Below, one piece after another: positions 15,301 through 26,500 of a stretch of DNA of 64,000 nt. Source of the DNA: Enoplolaimus lenunculus (Eukaryota > Nematoda > Enoplea > Enoplida > Thoracostomopsidae); the NCBI GenBank assembly GCA_030248215.1, contig JASANG010003724.1, positions 178,660 through 242,659 of the forward strand. The letters run 5' to 3'. The notes beneath the pieces were generated by a model that worked only from the letters and a program-made list of their open reading frames with translations, searched no databases and had not been told where the DNA came from. The first letter of the stretch is position 1. Each line of letters begins with the position of its first letter. The translations under genes were made by a program, and so were the position numbers.

Positions 15301-16110
15301 TTCCTGCCGAGTTTTGAGTGTGAAACAACATTAATTTGTTTGTGAAACTGTATTATTGAAAAGGGTTTAAATTCGAAATTTTCCGTTGTAAGTTAATTTC
15401 GTTTCAATAAATTATATTTTCAAGAGAGACCAATGCGAAGTGGTTTTGTAATTATTTAGGCGTCGCAAGCAATGAGCTAAATCCAGATTATGAAAACGAA
15501 CGTGAGCTGTTCGATGGCTCTCAGCAAACACGGTTTCATGGTGACTCACAAGCTGCGGCTGGGCGTGTGCCAGCAAGAATACAAACAGGTTGCGATCGTT
15601 TGAGACTATTGTCAGGCGGCAATGGATATGTCGACTTAAGGAACAACGGTAAATTGTTTGGCGACGCTATACTCTGTCGTCGGTATTTCTTTGCAATACT
15701 ACACATTTAGTCATTTGGTTGAACACAGGTTTTTAATAATGTTTACTAGAACTGGAGTGGAATCCTTTGAGGTTTGGCTAAAATTTATACTTTTAACATC
15801 AGACTATTTATTTTTATTCGTTAAGTTTTGTGTTCAAAGCTGAGTTCGCCGAGGTGTAAACCTCTGTTCAATACTCGCCAGCGTTTTGTGTTATCTAATT
15901 AGCTGTACTGAACAGCGCTACTTTTAAGAAACTACATTTTTGTACAAATTTTTGCGTGAAGTGCAGTTATTTAAACTTATGGTCCATGTTTCAGCGGCTG
16001 AGCAAAATTCGTCGGATATGACAGACACGACAAACTCAAAAATGTCACTAAACAAATTTGGACAACAACAGACAGCCACCAGTCATATTTTGGTGTGGGA
16101 AGTTTCGTGA
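371..16110 (+). CDS. JIP3: JIP3/JIP4-type JNK-interacting scaffold protein, 5' end outside window
   Basis: Scaffold that links kinesin-1 and dynein/dynactin to vesicles and binds JNK-pathway kinases (family knowledge). Exons: 371-491, 799-869, 1116-1213, 1468-1709, 1897-1981, 2856-2959, 3234-3251, 3355-3369, 5432-5489, 5861-5917, 6133-6271, 7017-7219, 9288-9467, 9937-10144, 10415-10561, 10914-11121, 11359-11568, 11814-11967, 12130-12210, 12620-12687, 13096-13244, 13513-13675, 14346-14459, 14698-15051, 15460-15648, 15995-16110 (TGA). Phases join throughout, giving 1183 codons plus stop. Exons 1-3 encode the first coiled coil; exons 9-11 the second leucine zipper ([17 protein letters not shown]); exon 12 the RH2 helix pair ([20 protein letters not shown]); exons 14-15 the YGWSIP, PVPVYSS and VWCA motifs; exons 18-26 the C-terminal propeller-like half ([29 protein letters not shown], end HILVWEVS). 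The RH1 domain must lie upstream. Exons 4, 7 and 8 are the least certain. Introns hold transposons but no other gene. Confidence 0.93.
2305..2450. mobile_element. Fold-back (hairpin) element in a JIP3 intron
   Basis: The two halves are near-perfect reverse complements: the left starts with caatatcatgcgta and the right ends with tacgcatgatattg, meeting at gaagccaaaaaagcttc. Arms are about 70 nt. This is a fold-back MITE shape. The RNA of the intron would form a long hairpin here. I see no coding capacity and no clear target-site duplication. Confidence 0.75.
3538..3929. mobile_element. hAT-like MITE with an exact 8-bp target-site duplication
   Basis: The ends are TAGTGATATGTC and GGCACTTCCCTA, imperfect inverted repeats, flanked on both sides by the identical 8-mer CTGCTAAC (3530-3537 and 3930-3937). 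Subterminal repeats of the type ccgatgtcgattctta and ccgataccgacaccgatg occur near both ends. An 8-bp duplication is the hallmark of hAT elements (established). Length is 392 bp with no transposase, so it is non-autonomous. It lies in the intron after exon 8 of JIP3. Confidence 0.8.
4806..5280. mobile_element. hAT-like MITE, CAGGATG...CACACTG ends
   Basis: It starts caggatgctgccggaatt and ends attccggttacacactg, matching the CAG(G/T)(G/A)TGCAACCGGA family seen elsewhere in the window. Internal accgga motifs are present. No 8-bp duplication could be recognised. Intron of JIP3. Confidence 0.6.
7875..8115. repeat. Left copy of a diverged direct repeat flanking a MITE
   Basis: Blocks such as gcacaatgcgtattaagcg and gaaacattactctcagcttcgc recur in the same order at about 8545-8705 (there gaagcattactctcagcttcgc). 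The left copy has an extra stretch around 7960-8060. Together they bracket the MITE at 8129-8536. Intron of JIP3. Confidence 0.55.
8129..8536. mobile_element. hAT-like MITE with 8-bp target-site duplication
   Basis: The ends are cagtgtgcaaccggaatt and aattccggtttcatcctg, clear inverted repeats. The flanks are ACACCAGC (8121-8128) and ACGCCAGC (8537-8544), an 8-bp duplication with one mismatch. Many ccgga/accgg motifs lie near both ends, as expected for subterminal transposase-binding repeats in hAT elements. No transposase is encoded. This copy anchors the classification of the whole CCGGA family in the window. Confidence 0.8.
8545..8705. repeat. Right copy of the direct repeat flanking the 8129-8536 MITE
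   Basis: Shares gcacaatgcgtattaagcg, ccttggttttgc-like text and the attactctcagcttcgc block with 7875-8115 in the same orientation. The similarity is imperfect, so this is an old duplication or a dispersed repeat present twice. Confidence 0.5.
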
Positions 16111-17140
16111 TTTGTCGGAACGAATCTATGCAACTAGTCTAGAAAACATTCAAGGAATCATCAACAAGCTGAGATTTTTGAAGTGCTGCTATGATTTGCA
16201 ATTTGTTTGCGTCGCTCATTGATTTTGTGGTCTTAATTTGCTGTTTAAATATTGTTTGAAACACAACCTAGTAATATAATATATCATAATATTGGTTGTA
16301 CATTAGTTACTGAACAGCAGAAACCGTATGAATGCCTAATTTTCATGCAAGACGCTCATTGACTATCATTGAAGTTGTTGTGCATGCGGAATGATATTTT
16401 GTATATGTGGCAATGAATTACTTTTTATATATTCAACGTGCGTGTTTTTCTACGCTCTAATTTATTCGGTTGGTTGCATTGCTTTTGTATTTCTGTCCTA
16501 GAGAATAGATTATCAGAGAATATTTTGAAAATGTTTTGCTCTGTATGTAGTATTTTGGCAAAACAATATCTTGGTTTTGCGTTCGAGAACAAGTTCTTGC
16601 CGGATGTACTACTTAAACTTCTAATTATTATTGGTTCAAAAACGGATAATTTTTGGTTTCGGTATCGTAGATCCAACGCGCAACAAGAGAAGAAAAGTTT
16701 TATTTGGCATAATGCGGAATCGGTTTTGTAACTTTTACTTCAACTGAAATGACCTTGCTTTGCCTACTCGTGTATATTATTCGGTATTGCTTATGCTGCG
16801 TTGAGTGACCCACGTTCAACTTATCGCTGGAAACGCTCTGCTATGCTAAAGTGCACCATATGTAGTAGAATATTGCCTTGAGCTACACGGCTGCAGTTGC
16901 CTTGTTTTGTCTTTGATATTTATACATTTATTTTGAGATAAGTATAATCTTAACTTCGTTCATAGTGTGTCATTGATACGAATGTTTTGTAAATGGTTTG
17001 CGTCGCGTGGTTAAGATTGCCGATTGGAACCCATTAGACAAAAGGCATCGAAGTGATAGGATGTCCGGATAACTGAAAAATGTAAACTAAGTCGTTATTG
17101 TAAACGTTTGTTCCAAATAACACTGATCAGAATGAAGATG
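16111..17140. other. 3' flank of JIP3, no gene recognised
   Basis: AT-rich sequence after the TGA. No open frame with family resemblance and no close AATAAA was found. The 3' UTR probably lies here but its end is not visible to me. Confidence 0.5.
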
Positions 17141-17149
17141 TATTTTCTT

Positions 17150-17443
17150 CAAAAGGTGTCCAGCAGAAATGTAACCAGTGTCCGTTTCCGGTAAAAACGG
17201 TTCTCCGTTTCCGTTATAGAAATAATAGAAATTGTGTTATTTTTTGCGTTCAAAATTATTTATAAATCACGTATATGTCTGGCAATTTTTTATTACAGAG
17301 ATGCTGCAGTTATTCAAAATGAAATAATAATTACGAAATTCATCCAAACTCTTAACAATTTGAAACTTTTGTACTTCAATATCGGTTTCTGTTATTTTGA
17401 TCACTATTTGTTTCCGTAATTTTTACTATCCGTTTGCACCCTA
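17150..17443. mobile_element. Degenerate CCGTTTCCG-type hAT-like MITE
   Basis: The stretch contains tccgtttccggtaaaaac, tctccgtttccgttatag and, at the right, tatccgtttgcaccct. These match the ends of the elements at 22465-23303 and 39722-40379. Borders and duplication are unclear. Confidence 0.5.
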
Positions 17444-17816
17444 CAGAAGAGTTAAAGCAATTAGGATCGAAAATGAAGAAGTCTGTCGATTTTCTAAAAG
17501 TGACTGTTCAAAAATTCCTGAAATTTCAACTTAAATTGAAACCCATTTCGCAGCGGAATTTTACTTTTACCATACTGTGAGTAATAGGAGTTTCTATTCA
17601 TTCTGCATATAATTTGTATATCCATAGGAAATTGTTATTCAATAACACGTATGTATTTATTTATACTTATGTAATTTATGCCTTATATTAATTTATTGAA
17701 TGCAATTGTGTATCTAATATATATTCGGTTGTTACAATAAACAATGTTGCATTGCGTTTGATGCGTTCTATAGGTATATTGTAAGTGTCGGGTTACAATT
17801 GTCGTTCAGCGCCGTC

Positions 17817-18060
17817 CGGTGCTCGCAGGTGTCGCAGGTTAACAGTTGTGATGGTATAAGCCTCCCACTCCAGTCACTGGAGTTCGAATCCTAGCATAAA
17901 AGTAGGTCTCAGAGGAAATAGAAAATATTCATGTGAGAAACGGTTAAATTACGGCTTTTCCCAAAACCTTTTGGGGGTGTAAACGGGTTAGGACCTGCAA
18001 AAGTTTGCAGGTAAATTATCAAACTCACCATGAAAGCTTGTGTTAGCATAATTCAGCGCG
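17817..18060 (+). repeat. Possible tRNA-derived SINE
   Basis: The stretch agttcgaatcc near 17880-17890 matches the RNA polymerase III B-box (ggttcgaatcc) in 10 of 11 positions, with an A-box-like tgtcgcaggttaacag about 50 nt before it. The potential T-stem is imperfect, so this is not a working tRNA gene. The unrelated tail (gaaacggttaaattacgg...) fits a SINE body. No second copy was seen in this window. Confidence 0.35.
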
Positions 18061-18080
18061 TTTCCGTTACCTTTACGTAG

Positions 18081-18409
18081 CAGTGTGCAACCGGAGGTGA
18101 AAAATACCGGAGCCGGAGATGAGGCGAAATTAGGTTGTAAAAATGATGGTTAATAGTTAATTTTAGCCAATATCTGTTAATATGTTGTTAGATTGTTTGG
18201 TTTTTCGCCAATTTCCTGTGAATTTTCGGAAATGCTTTCCTGAAAATTGTAACAAAGGTGAAAAAAACGCGCTAAACAGATAAATTTAGCAAAACTGTGC
18301 AAAATTTTACTACCGAAAATGCCGGACCCTCCGGTAAAAATGCTGCCGAAGCCGGAGGCCGATTTTCTGCCGGAGCTGGAGCCGCAGGCAGACCTCCGGT
18401 TGTACCCTG
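18081..18409. mobile_element. CCGGAGCCGG hAT-like MITE
   Basis: Starts cagtgtgcaaccggaggtg and ends cagacctccggttgtaccctg minus its first base; the ends are inverted repeats. Interior has repeated ccggagccgg motifs. Closely related to 26026-26403. No good target-site duplication was found. Confidence 0.7.
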
Positions 18410-19059
18410 GCAAACGTGTTAATTTTATCATTCAAAATGCACAATTTGCCATCTGCAAGATCTCAGTGTTTGTTTAAACTTTATGAAAATAGAACGAGTC
18501 GCCGGAATAAATTTCAAGCGGAACAGTTTGTAGATGTTAACACTGGATAAGAACAAGAGTAAGCAAATAAATTTTTGACAGCTATTTTGATTGCATATTA
18601 TTAACAAACATTGATTAGTTTTGTTTACTTATTTTCTAGTAATCAGAATATCATGTGTTCGGATCAAAGTGTGAATAATTCTTGTTAGCCATATTGTGTG
18701 TTGTTTTGTATTTTTGACCTAATCTCTATATGAGCGGTGAAGAAGTGTTAAATTGACCAGTAAACGTTTCTCTTTCGTAAGCGTTGAAAAACGTGTAAAC
18801 CTAAGCCGCATTCTAGACGCAAATCATAGCCAAAAATGTAAGCCTACTGTTTTGCAGTCCCACCAGAAAGAGGGACGGCCATAAATCAGCATGGGCCAAA
18901 ACCCGAATAATTTATGTTATTTACAACTTAATTATTCCAGTGTTTATATAAAGGAAACTTAAACCAATGTTTACCGGAAGCGGAACCTAGTATCCTGATA
19001 TGCCCTGGCTTATGGCAATTCCCATAACTATGGCGCCAGTATTACTTGGCTTATAGCGC

Positions 19060-19446
19060 TGTAGTGACCCAAATAAAGAGGGTAATAAGAAGGGTGGGTA
19101 CCCATTTTGTGTCCCAATCAATAGGAGTCCGTAAGTGGTTAGAGTCTCCAAACCGGAATTAGAGTCCATAAAGTTTAATTTCCCCTAATTGTAGCGCATA
19201 ATTTAAAAACATACTTAACTTTTGAAAGTACATTTCTAAGCATAACCTCACATTATCGCTCGTGCTTTTTATACATAGACAAACGTTTTATAAACGGATA
19301 ACACGGATACATATTAGAAACGAAGAGCGGCGGACGGCGGATTAAAAATAAATTACAATCCGTAACCGAATACCACGGGGTGCCCTCTGAAGAGGCTAAA
19401 TAAATATCAGTCTCCCATCTTATTCAGGTCACTAGTCACTATAGTA
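19060..19446. mobile_element. GTAGTGACCC-family MITE, degenerate copy
   Basis: Left end tgtagtgacccaaataaag and right end cttattcaggtcactagtc are inverted repeats. The interior resembles 36046-36474 (caatcaataggagtccgta, gagtccataaa, aaataaatatcagtc). No coding capacity is seen. Confidence 0.65.
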
Positions 19447-20254
19447 CCGTTTACCAAACGCTTTGTATTAGCAACATTATGATGACATATGCACAGGATT
19501 ACAGATGATTAACATACTCAGCAATACAATAGGTTTTTCAATTGAGATGATGGTATTGTCTGTTTTTGAATATAATTGCTGTTCTGACATTGTTGGGCGA
19601 AATGTAAAAATTGAATGTTTCTACACAGACTACAGCGACTGGCGACTGGTGTATTTTAATTTTAGGCATATTCAACATCGTTTTGCTTTAGAAGTCGTGT
19701 CGAATCGGTGAACTAATGAAAGTTTTTCAGTAAAACCAAATAATACTTTAATTCAAATTACATATATATCGACGTTGAACAGCTGGCGAAAATAGGTATA
19801 TATAATGGGCGTTCAAGCTTTGATATGATGCGAATTTTGCCACATACCATACACTGCAACCACAGCGGTGCGCTTATTATATAATACTTTCGCAGTATGT
19901 ATTCATATTGTTGATATTCCTACAAATCAACCGTTGCTTTCAAGTACGAGTGACATTTTTGAAATTTCGTTTCAATATCAACAATTTTAAAACGTTCCTT
20001 GTTGAATGAAACTGTTAAAAAGTAACAAATCCCTTCAAATTTACATTGTTGTTTGTGTTTTAAATCGGCACCATGACCATTTTGACTGTACAAAAAGGCA
20101 TTCTACAACTGTCGGCGGCACGTGGTTGTGTTGTCTATGGTTGCTAAGCAATGAACTTGTATGTCTTTCATGCTTTCTTTCAACATTATACATTCGATAG
20201 AATGGTTTTAGTTCAGTCGGTAAATGTATACAGTGATTATTTTGGTTCATTAAT

Positions 20255-20437
20255 ACTTTAAGGGGCGTCCACGTTTCTGGTGGGTCTATAAAAAAGTAGA
20301 TTTAGATTCTAGATTACATTTTTTGCTTAGGCTTAGGCTTAGGCTTAGGAACACATTCTTGCAGCGCTTAGGCTTAGGCTTAGGCTTAGGATGACGCTTA
20401 ACCTACTGTTTTACGCCCCTTAAAGTAACATTGGTCA
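20255..20437. mobile_element. TTAGGC-bearing MITE
   Basis: Left end taatactttaaggggcgt and right end cgccccttaaagtaacattgg are inverted repeats. Between them lie two short arrays of gcttaggcttaggcttagg. Related copies occur at 28651-28805, 37490-37695, 34988-35108 and 40015-40175. No clear duplication was found for this copy. Confidence 0.65.
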
Positions 20438-20666
20438 TTAATGTTATATACTAAAAAGAACCATAGGTATGCCGAATTTGCTGTGGAAGCGATGTATTCC
20501 TGTGGTTAATGTTTATGGTATTTGCACTAGACACAGTCGCTTTTGCTTGATGGTTTTAATTTAATTTAAATAAGTTTATTCGAATCAGGAGTATGTTTTG
20601 TCCGTAGCGAAAATATTTAGACTGAGGTATTTTTGCATATTTAGCACAATAAACCGGTCTGTAGCC

Positions 20667-21310
20667 GCAGGAGGATCAGAAAGGCTCAGGCTATGCTGAG
20701 AAAGCGGTCGCGTTCTAAAACCGTTTTGATTCCGGATGTGAACCGTGTGAAATACCTGCAAATCCGTTGTGAAATTTTTTACAATGGTTTCAGGGACTCG
20801 GCATGTACTAGGATGCAAAATTTTAAACAAATTTATCGCTCGGTACACTCGCTCGTCGACATTTCTAGTTTAAAATACTCTTCCGAAACAAAATATTCAA
20901 ATGCTGTGAAAACACAGGCTTGGGGTGTATACTGTGGCATCGATCCTTCTCCCATAGGTTCGAGCAAATGAACATTGTGCCAGCATTTACCTGTACGGCG
21001 TGTAGCTCTAGCTGCTTTAACAGAAAATGTCCAAGATATTTCCGCGTGTTTTGCGCACAATTAGTTCATTTTTAGATAGGTTCACTCCTTAATTTTAGCA
21101 TTTTGCAACTTTTGCTGAAATTTTTAATATTTTTGGGATGTGGTCGTCACAGCTAAACACAAGAGAAGTGAGAGGTCTCGGCTTACCACGGATCGCCCAT
21201 CACGAAATGCAGAATCTGCTTTTACGCTGGGAAGCTACCCTGAAGTTTTGGGAAAAGTCCCCATCCTTATCTGCTTCGACACTCCGAGTAGTCGAAAAGT
21301 AGCGTCGGTA
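20667..21310 (+). CDS. Possible unrecognised coding segments (two open stretches)
   Basis: Two open + strand stretches look less like random AT-rich DNA than their surroundings. The first (about 20667-20957) follows a cag and begins RIRKAQAMLRKRSRSKT, staying open for about 290 nt to a potential donor (catag|gttcg). The second (about 21156-21290) follows gtcacag and reads LNTREVRGLGLPRIAHHEMQ, then NLLLRWEATLKFWEKSPS, up to a potential donor (ccga|gtagtc). I recognise no family. Local GC is higher than the neighbouring DNA. A chance open frame in repeat-derived DNA is also possible. Confidence 0.22.
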
Positions 21311-21844
21311 CGCAACACGGTTTTACAACAATTTGCGTTTTCAGCGCAATATCGTATAATATGTAAATATTGGCTACACACACATTTAAAAACAGTAAAA
21401 CACAAAAAGTATCCTTCCCGCCGGTAAATAGTGAACCGGCGTTTGCTAATGCCTAAAAAACTGTCAGCTGAAAATGTATAAAGATGAGACATATGCAATT
21501 TCTGAAATTGTTTCTCTCCCCAAAGTCTTCGAATAATATCGCTTCATTGCTGAAAATAAAGTGATTAGGTATCTGCGACGTGACGCAATTTGGGAGCACA
21601 CAATCCTACTTAAGATAAAGTTTTATAAACGTTTTTATGGCACAAGGCTAAAGAATACACTCTTAGTTTTCCGTGTAAATATCAAATCGAAGTTGAACAT
21701 TTACGTATCTTCGAAATCCCAATATATCGGTCGAATAATACTGATTTCGAAATAGTTTCTCACTAATTCGCATAACGACAACAACTGCAAATTAAACGCC
21801 GTTATGCGTCTCATGGTTCCTCCAATCATGCTCTGTATCGGCAG

Positions 21845-22013
21845 TTTGTCGATTTGTTATACCAATAGTGACGTGTTTTTGTCGATTTGTTATACCAATA
21901 GTGACGTGTTTTTGTCGATTTGTTATACCAATAGTGACGTGTTTTTGTCGATTTGTTATACCAATAGTGACGTGTTTTTGTCGATTTGTTATTCCAATAG
22001 TGACGTGTTTTTC
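21845..22013. repeat. 33-bp tandem repeat, five copies
   Basis: The unit reads gtcgatttgttataccaat then agtgacgtgttttt. Five copies are almost identical, the last with one change (attcc for atacc). As 33 is a multiple of three, the + frame stays open and repeats LSICYTNSDVF. It lies just outside the part of the left arm whose mirror image is still in the window. Confidence 0.9.
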
Positions 22014-22464
22014 TGTTACTCTATTTATTACTCTTTTCTAGCGCTAATATATAAATTCAGCACTAAATTTAGACATTTGATAATATGTTAGAAAGAAATC
22101 TGAAAAAAGCGTACACGCTGCTGTGATACAAATCAACCTCAGAGGTTGTACTGGACGTTAGCTTTGCTGAATATGGTACAATACAATAAAACCTGGTGAT
22201 TTAGTAGTAACATTTTGTGTTTTTGACACTCTAAAAAGTGGACGAAAATGGTGTTTACTTGTTAACTGAAAGCTGCTATACGGTGCTAAAAAGCTTTAAT
22301 TTCTTTGTGAGATTACGGTCCTACGTTATGTACAGCATCCACGTTATCTTGTTTCGCTTTGCCACCCAAAATGCACGGCGTTGGGGTTAACGAGTGGCAT
22401 GTCTAAATTTAACACACAGAGTACACTCACAGTGTTTGTATCGTGTATGTATTTAAGTTTTGAG

Positions 22465-23303
22465 CAGGGTGTAAACGCATAGTAAAAATAACGGAAACGG
22501 ATAGTGATCAAAATAACGGAAACGGATAGTGGTCAAAATAACGGAAACGGATAGTGATCAAAATAACGGAAACGGATAGTGGTCAAAATAACGGAAACGG
22601 ATAGTGATCAAAATAACGGAAACGGATAGTGATCAAAATAACGGAAACGGATAGTGATCAAAATAACGGAAACGGATAGTGATCAAAATAACGGAAACGG
22701 ATAGTGATCAAAATAACGGAAACGGATAGTGATCAAAATTACGGAAACGGATAGCGATCAAAATAACGGAAACGGATAGTGATCAAAATAACGGAAACGG
22801 ATAGTGATCAAAATAACGGAAACGGATAGTGATCAAAATAACGGAAACGGATAGTGGTCAAAATAACGGAAACGGATAGTGATCAAAATAACGGAAACGG
22901 ATAGTGGTCAAAATAACGGAAACGGATAGTGGTCAAAATAACGGAAACGGATAGTGGTCAAAATAACGGAAACGTAAAACAGATGATAAAGTGTATAAAT
23001 TTCAAATAAGTTTTAATTGTTCTGCCAACACAATTGAGACGCGTAAATGTTCACCGGGCTTTCCAAAACTTTGAAGAAAAAATTTCGGATGCACCGAAAT
23101 TGTTAAGGTTATATGGATGAATATCGTAATTTTTGTTTCAGTTCGAACAATGACAGCACACCTGTAATGAAAAATTGTGAAAAATGAACGTAATTTATAA
23201 TTAATTTTGAACGTTACAGTAAACTGAGTTTTCCGGTATTCCTATAACGGAAACGGAAATGGATACCGATTTTTACTGGAAACGGATATCCGGTTACGCC
23301 CTG
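22465..23303. mobile_element. hAT-like MITE carrying a minisatellite
   Basis: Starts cagggtgtaaacgcatag and ends gatatccggttacgccctg, the window's CAGGGTG...CGCCCTG end type. The left half is a 25-bp tandem array and the right half holds ggaaacggaaatggatacc-type subterminal repeats. No target-site duplication was recognised. The mirror copy at 62884-63619 is about 100 bp shorter. Confidence 0.7.
22489..22975. repeat. 25-bp minisatellite, about 19-20 copies
   Basis: The unit is aacggaaacggatagtgatc followed by aaaat, with a/g variation in gtgatc/gtggtc. The array is nearly homogeneous. The mirror array in the right arm has about 15 copies. Confidence 0.95.
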
Positions 23304-23551
23304 TAACCCCACCTAAACACGTGTCACACGTGTTGTGTTAGAGTGAGATTACAGTGACATTTAAGCTAAGGTGGGGTTAACTAGTGACAATTTTAAAATT
23401 TGCCACTCTTTAACCCCAACGCTGGACATTTTCGGTGACAAAACGAAATAAAGTGGATGCTGTTGCATAACTACTTCGTAAGTACTATATTGCAATAATG
23501 CATGATTAGTGAAGAATTTCCATTTTTAGCTGCAAAATATCAGTTTCGTTG

Positions 23552-26500
23552 ATGGTAAATAAATTTTATTCTAAATTTCGATCCAAACGAATACAAAGAT
23601 TTAACCGCTCAGTATAGGTTATGTGTTACCTCACAAAATTCACATATTTTCATGTTTGTTTTAATATTTACTAGTCTGCCAGTTTCGCGCAATGCGCAAA
23701 CGTTAGCGAATGCATAAAAATTTCCATGCAAATGAGAACAGTCACGTGTATTTAGATTGAAATTATTGTAAACAAAGTATAATGCTGGAAAGTTGCCCAA
23801 AATACGTATGTGGGGCGTTCCAACGTTAATATATAGATAGGTGTCCTGATGGTACTTTTGACATTCGGGGTATATTAATATTTCCAGAGGGAGATTATCT
23901 GCATTCATATTGGGAAAGCTGGCGTCAGTATAGGCGATGCCTTTTGGAATCTTCTTGGCATTGATCACGAGATCCTAAACGACGGTAATATTTAGCTTAT
24001 ATGACTCGACCATTGTTTGTAGTTATGTTCCATTTGCTTCATAACCATGCTGAAATAGTAATGAATTTAGAAATTTTAATCAAACCATCAATGAGCGATT
24101 ACCAAAACAGTGTCAGCTGTGCAAGCTGCGTAGTACGCCGTTTGATTTCGTGATAATTATATATATCCCGGTTAAACCGTTATTTAGTTTCCGTAATTCT
24201 AGCTAATATAGCTGACAGTTTCAGTTAACATTTCATTTTAATAATCAAAACCAAAATTAAATTACCAAATTACTGATTTCAAATTACAAATAGCCCAAAA
24301 AATGTCACACTGTATGGATTTTGCTGCTGCGTAGCACGACCAGAGAACGGTACTTTTTTCATGCTTATCTCTTGTTGAGAGTTGTGAATTTAAATTCCCT
24401 TGACGTGTTTGCAATTTTGTTTCGACTGCTGATATTGGAATTTGAACCGGCAATTTTACTACTTTTAGGCACAATTGAAAACGATGTTGTAGGACAGAAG
24501 AAAGAACGAAGCCATCATTTGTTCTTTCGCGAATGCAAGTCCCAACAAAGGCTGTATCCGCGGGTTGTGTTTTTGGATCTGGAACCAACATACAATAGTG
24601 TGTGTTCGTTCGTAATAAAAACAAATATATACTGCAATAATGAAGTGTAATTGTAATCAGTGCCGGAGCAGGCAGAAGTGGGGACTCCCCCAAATTCCAG
24701 AGTGTGAGCCCCCAAACTCTCGAACGGAGCGAGCGAGAAGCCAGGCGCATTTTAAAACTTGAGCGGTTTTTGTTTCAACCGGCTAGGGTGAAGGCCCCTT
24801 TAGGGGTGGGGCGCTCTCAAATGAGAGGGGTATCGAGGGTGGCTTCTCAGGCCCTGATAGTAAAAACTGTCTAGTGGTATTATAAAACCCTAAAACAGTT
24901 TTTTCGGCGAATTGATTGGTCTTTTAGTACGGTTATTAGGTTTCACCAATCAAATATTTATTCAGCTGCTTCAGCGTTTTCACACCATTTCAGCTCCATC
25001 ATCAAATGGATACGTTGTAAACCTTTGTTCGTGTTTGCATACAGGCTGCTACTTTGTGTGCTGTCTTTGTCCTTGGTGCACGTTTGTCATAGGATTAGCG
25101 GATCATGTTAGTTGTACGGGCCTGCCCACTGGAGATACAGGGAAACTGGTGGACTCGGCGTTTAGGGAGCGAAGGCTTTTGATTACTAATTAGGCTTATG
25201 TTTAGGCTTTTGCTCAGGCTTAGGTTTGCGCATCGGTTTTAGCCTTAGTGATTTGTAGATAGATTTGTATCAATGACGCCGGCCGGATTAGTTTTTGACT
25301 GCTGATTATTGCAGATAAAGTTAAAACGGGTCATCGAAAGCAATTATTCGACCCTGATAACGCGTTTGTTTCGGGAAAAGAAGATTCAGGTGGCTGCTAT
25401 GCGCGAAGTAGATATCGTCTTGGCAAAGAAATTATTGAGCCATTCTTAAGCAGGGTTATAAAGTATGTTTTGGTTAGATTTTCAAAATTAAATCTCGTCT
25501 GTTGTGCTTATAAGCCTAAGCCCGAGAGCCTAGGCGTAAGCCATAGCAAAAAATACTCTAAAGCTTAAACTTATTCTACTGTAGTCCCGAAGAAAAACGT
25601 TCCGTCCATGATATTTGCACAGGACGTAGCGTTTTATAGGGGAAAATTTCAACGAGGTAATGAACCTACCTGAACGGGTGTCACAGTGTGGTATTTGACA
25701 AGTTCTACGGTAGGAGCCATGAAAGTATTTACTTTGAAGGATGCCGAAACTTTATATTGGCCACGGGGTACACGCACAATGCACATGTTGACGTGTATTT
25801 GTAAGATTTAATTTTAGTAAATTTCAAATCAATACATTTTGGTAAAAGTTGTATTAAATTCTGGACTCTCCAGTGTAATATGTACTATTTTCACTAATGA
25901 AATTTGTTTGTTTCCTTAATCTGTGGCATATATAATTGCTGTTCACTGGTGTCCATATTTGGGCAATCTTTCGCATAAAAGTTAACTATCACAAAAACTA
26001 ATTTCGTTCAATAGCGTATAGCAGCCAGGATGCAACCGGAGTTGAAAATACCGGAGCCGAAGCTCAACGAAACTTGCCAGAGCCGGAGGTCAACGAAACT
26101 TGTCGGAGCCGGAGGTGAGGTGAAATTAGGTAGTAAAAATGATGGTGAATTAGAGTTAATTTTACCCAATATCTGCAATATGATGTTAACTTGTTTGGTT
26201 TTACGCTAATTCTCTACGAAATTTTGAAAATTCTTTCCTGAAAAATGTGGCAAGAGTATAACGAATCGCGCTATACACCATAAATTTTGCAAAGTTATGC
26301 AAAATTTCACTAGCGAAATTGCCGGAACCTCCGGCAAAAATTCTACCGGAGCCGGACGCCGATTGTCTGCTGGAGCCGGCGGCAGACCTCCGGTTGTACC
26401 CTGAAGCAGCGTACAGTCTTTTTTGCTTTGTAAGCCTTTGTAATGAGTTTCAGCGAAGCAGAGAAGTGCGACAATCTTGATGGCTTCATCATTACTCACA

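Noticed and set aside
17876-17895. Functional tRNA gene
   Set aside because: B-box is good but the T-stem has mismatches and no acceptor stem or cloverleaf could be closed.
20331-20393. TTAGGC arrays as a telomere or interstitial telomere site
   Set aside because: Only a few units, always inside the same MITE family with inverted ends; no contig-end array.
22489-22975. Regular repeat array resembling a CRISPR array
   Set aside because: Units are contiguous with no unique spacers, lie in a transposon and in animal DNA; it is a minisatellite.
24262-24750. 162-codon minus-strand open frame (mirrored at 61830-62318)
   Set aside because: It runs antisense across a tubulin exon and into a MITE, and shows no family features; it is a shadow of the real exon.
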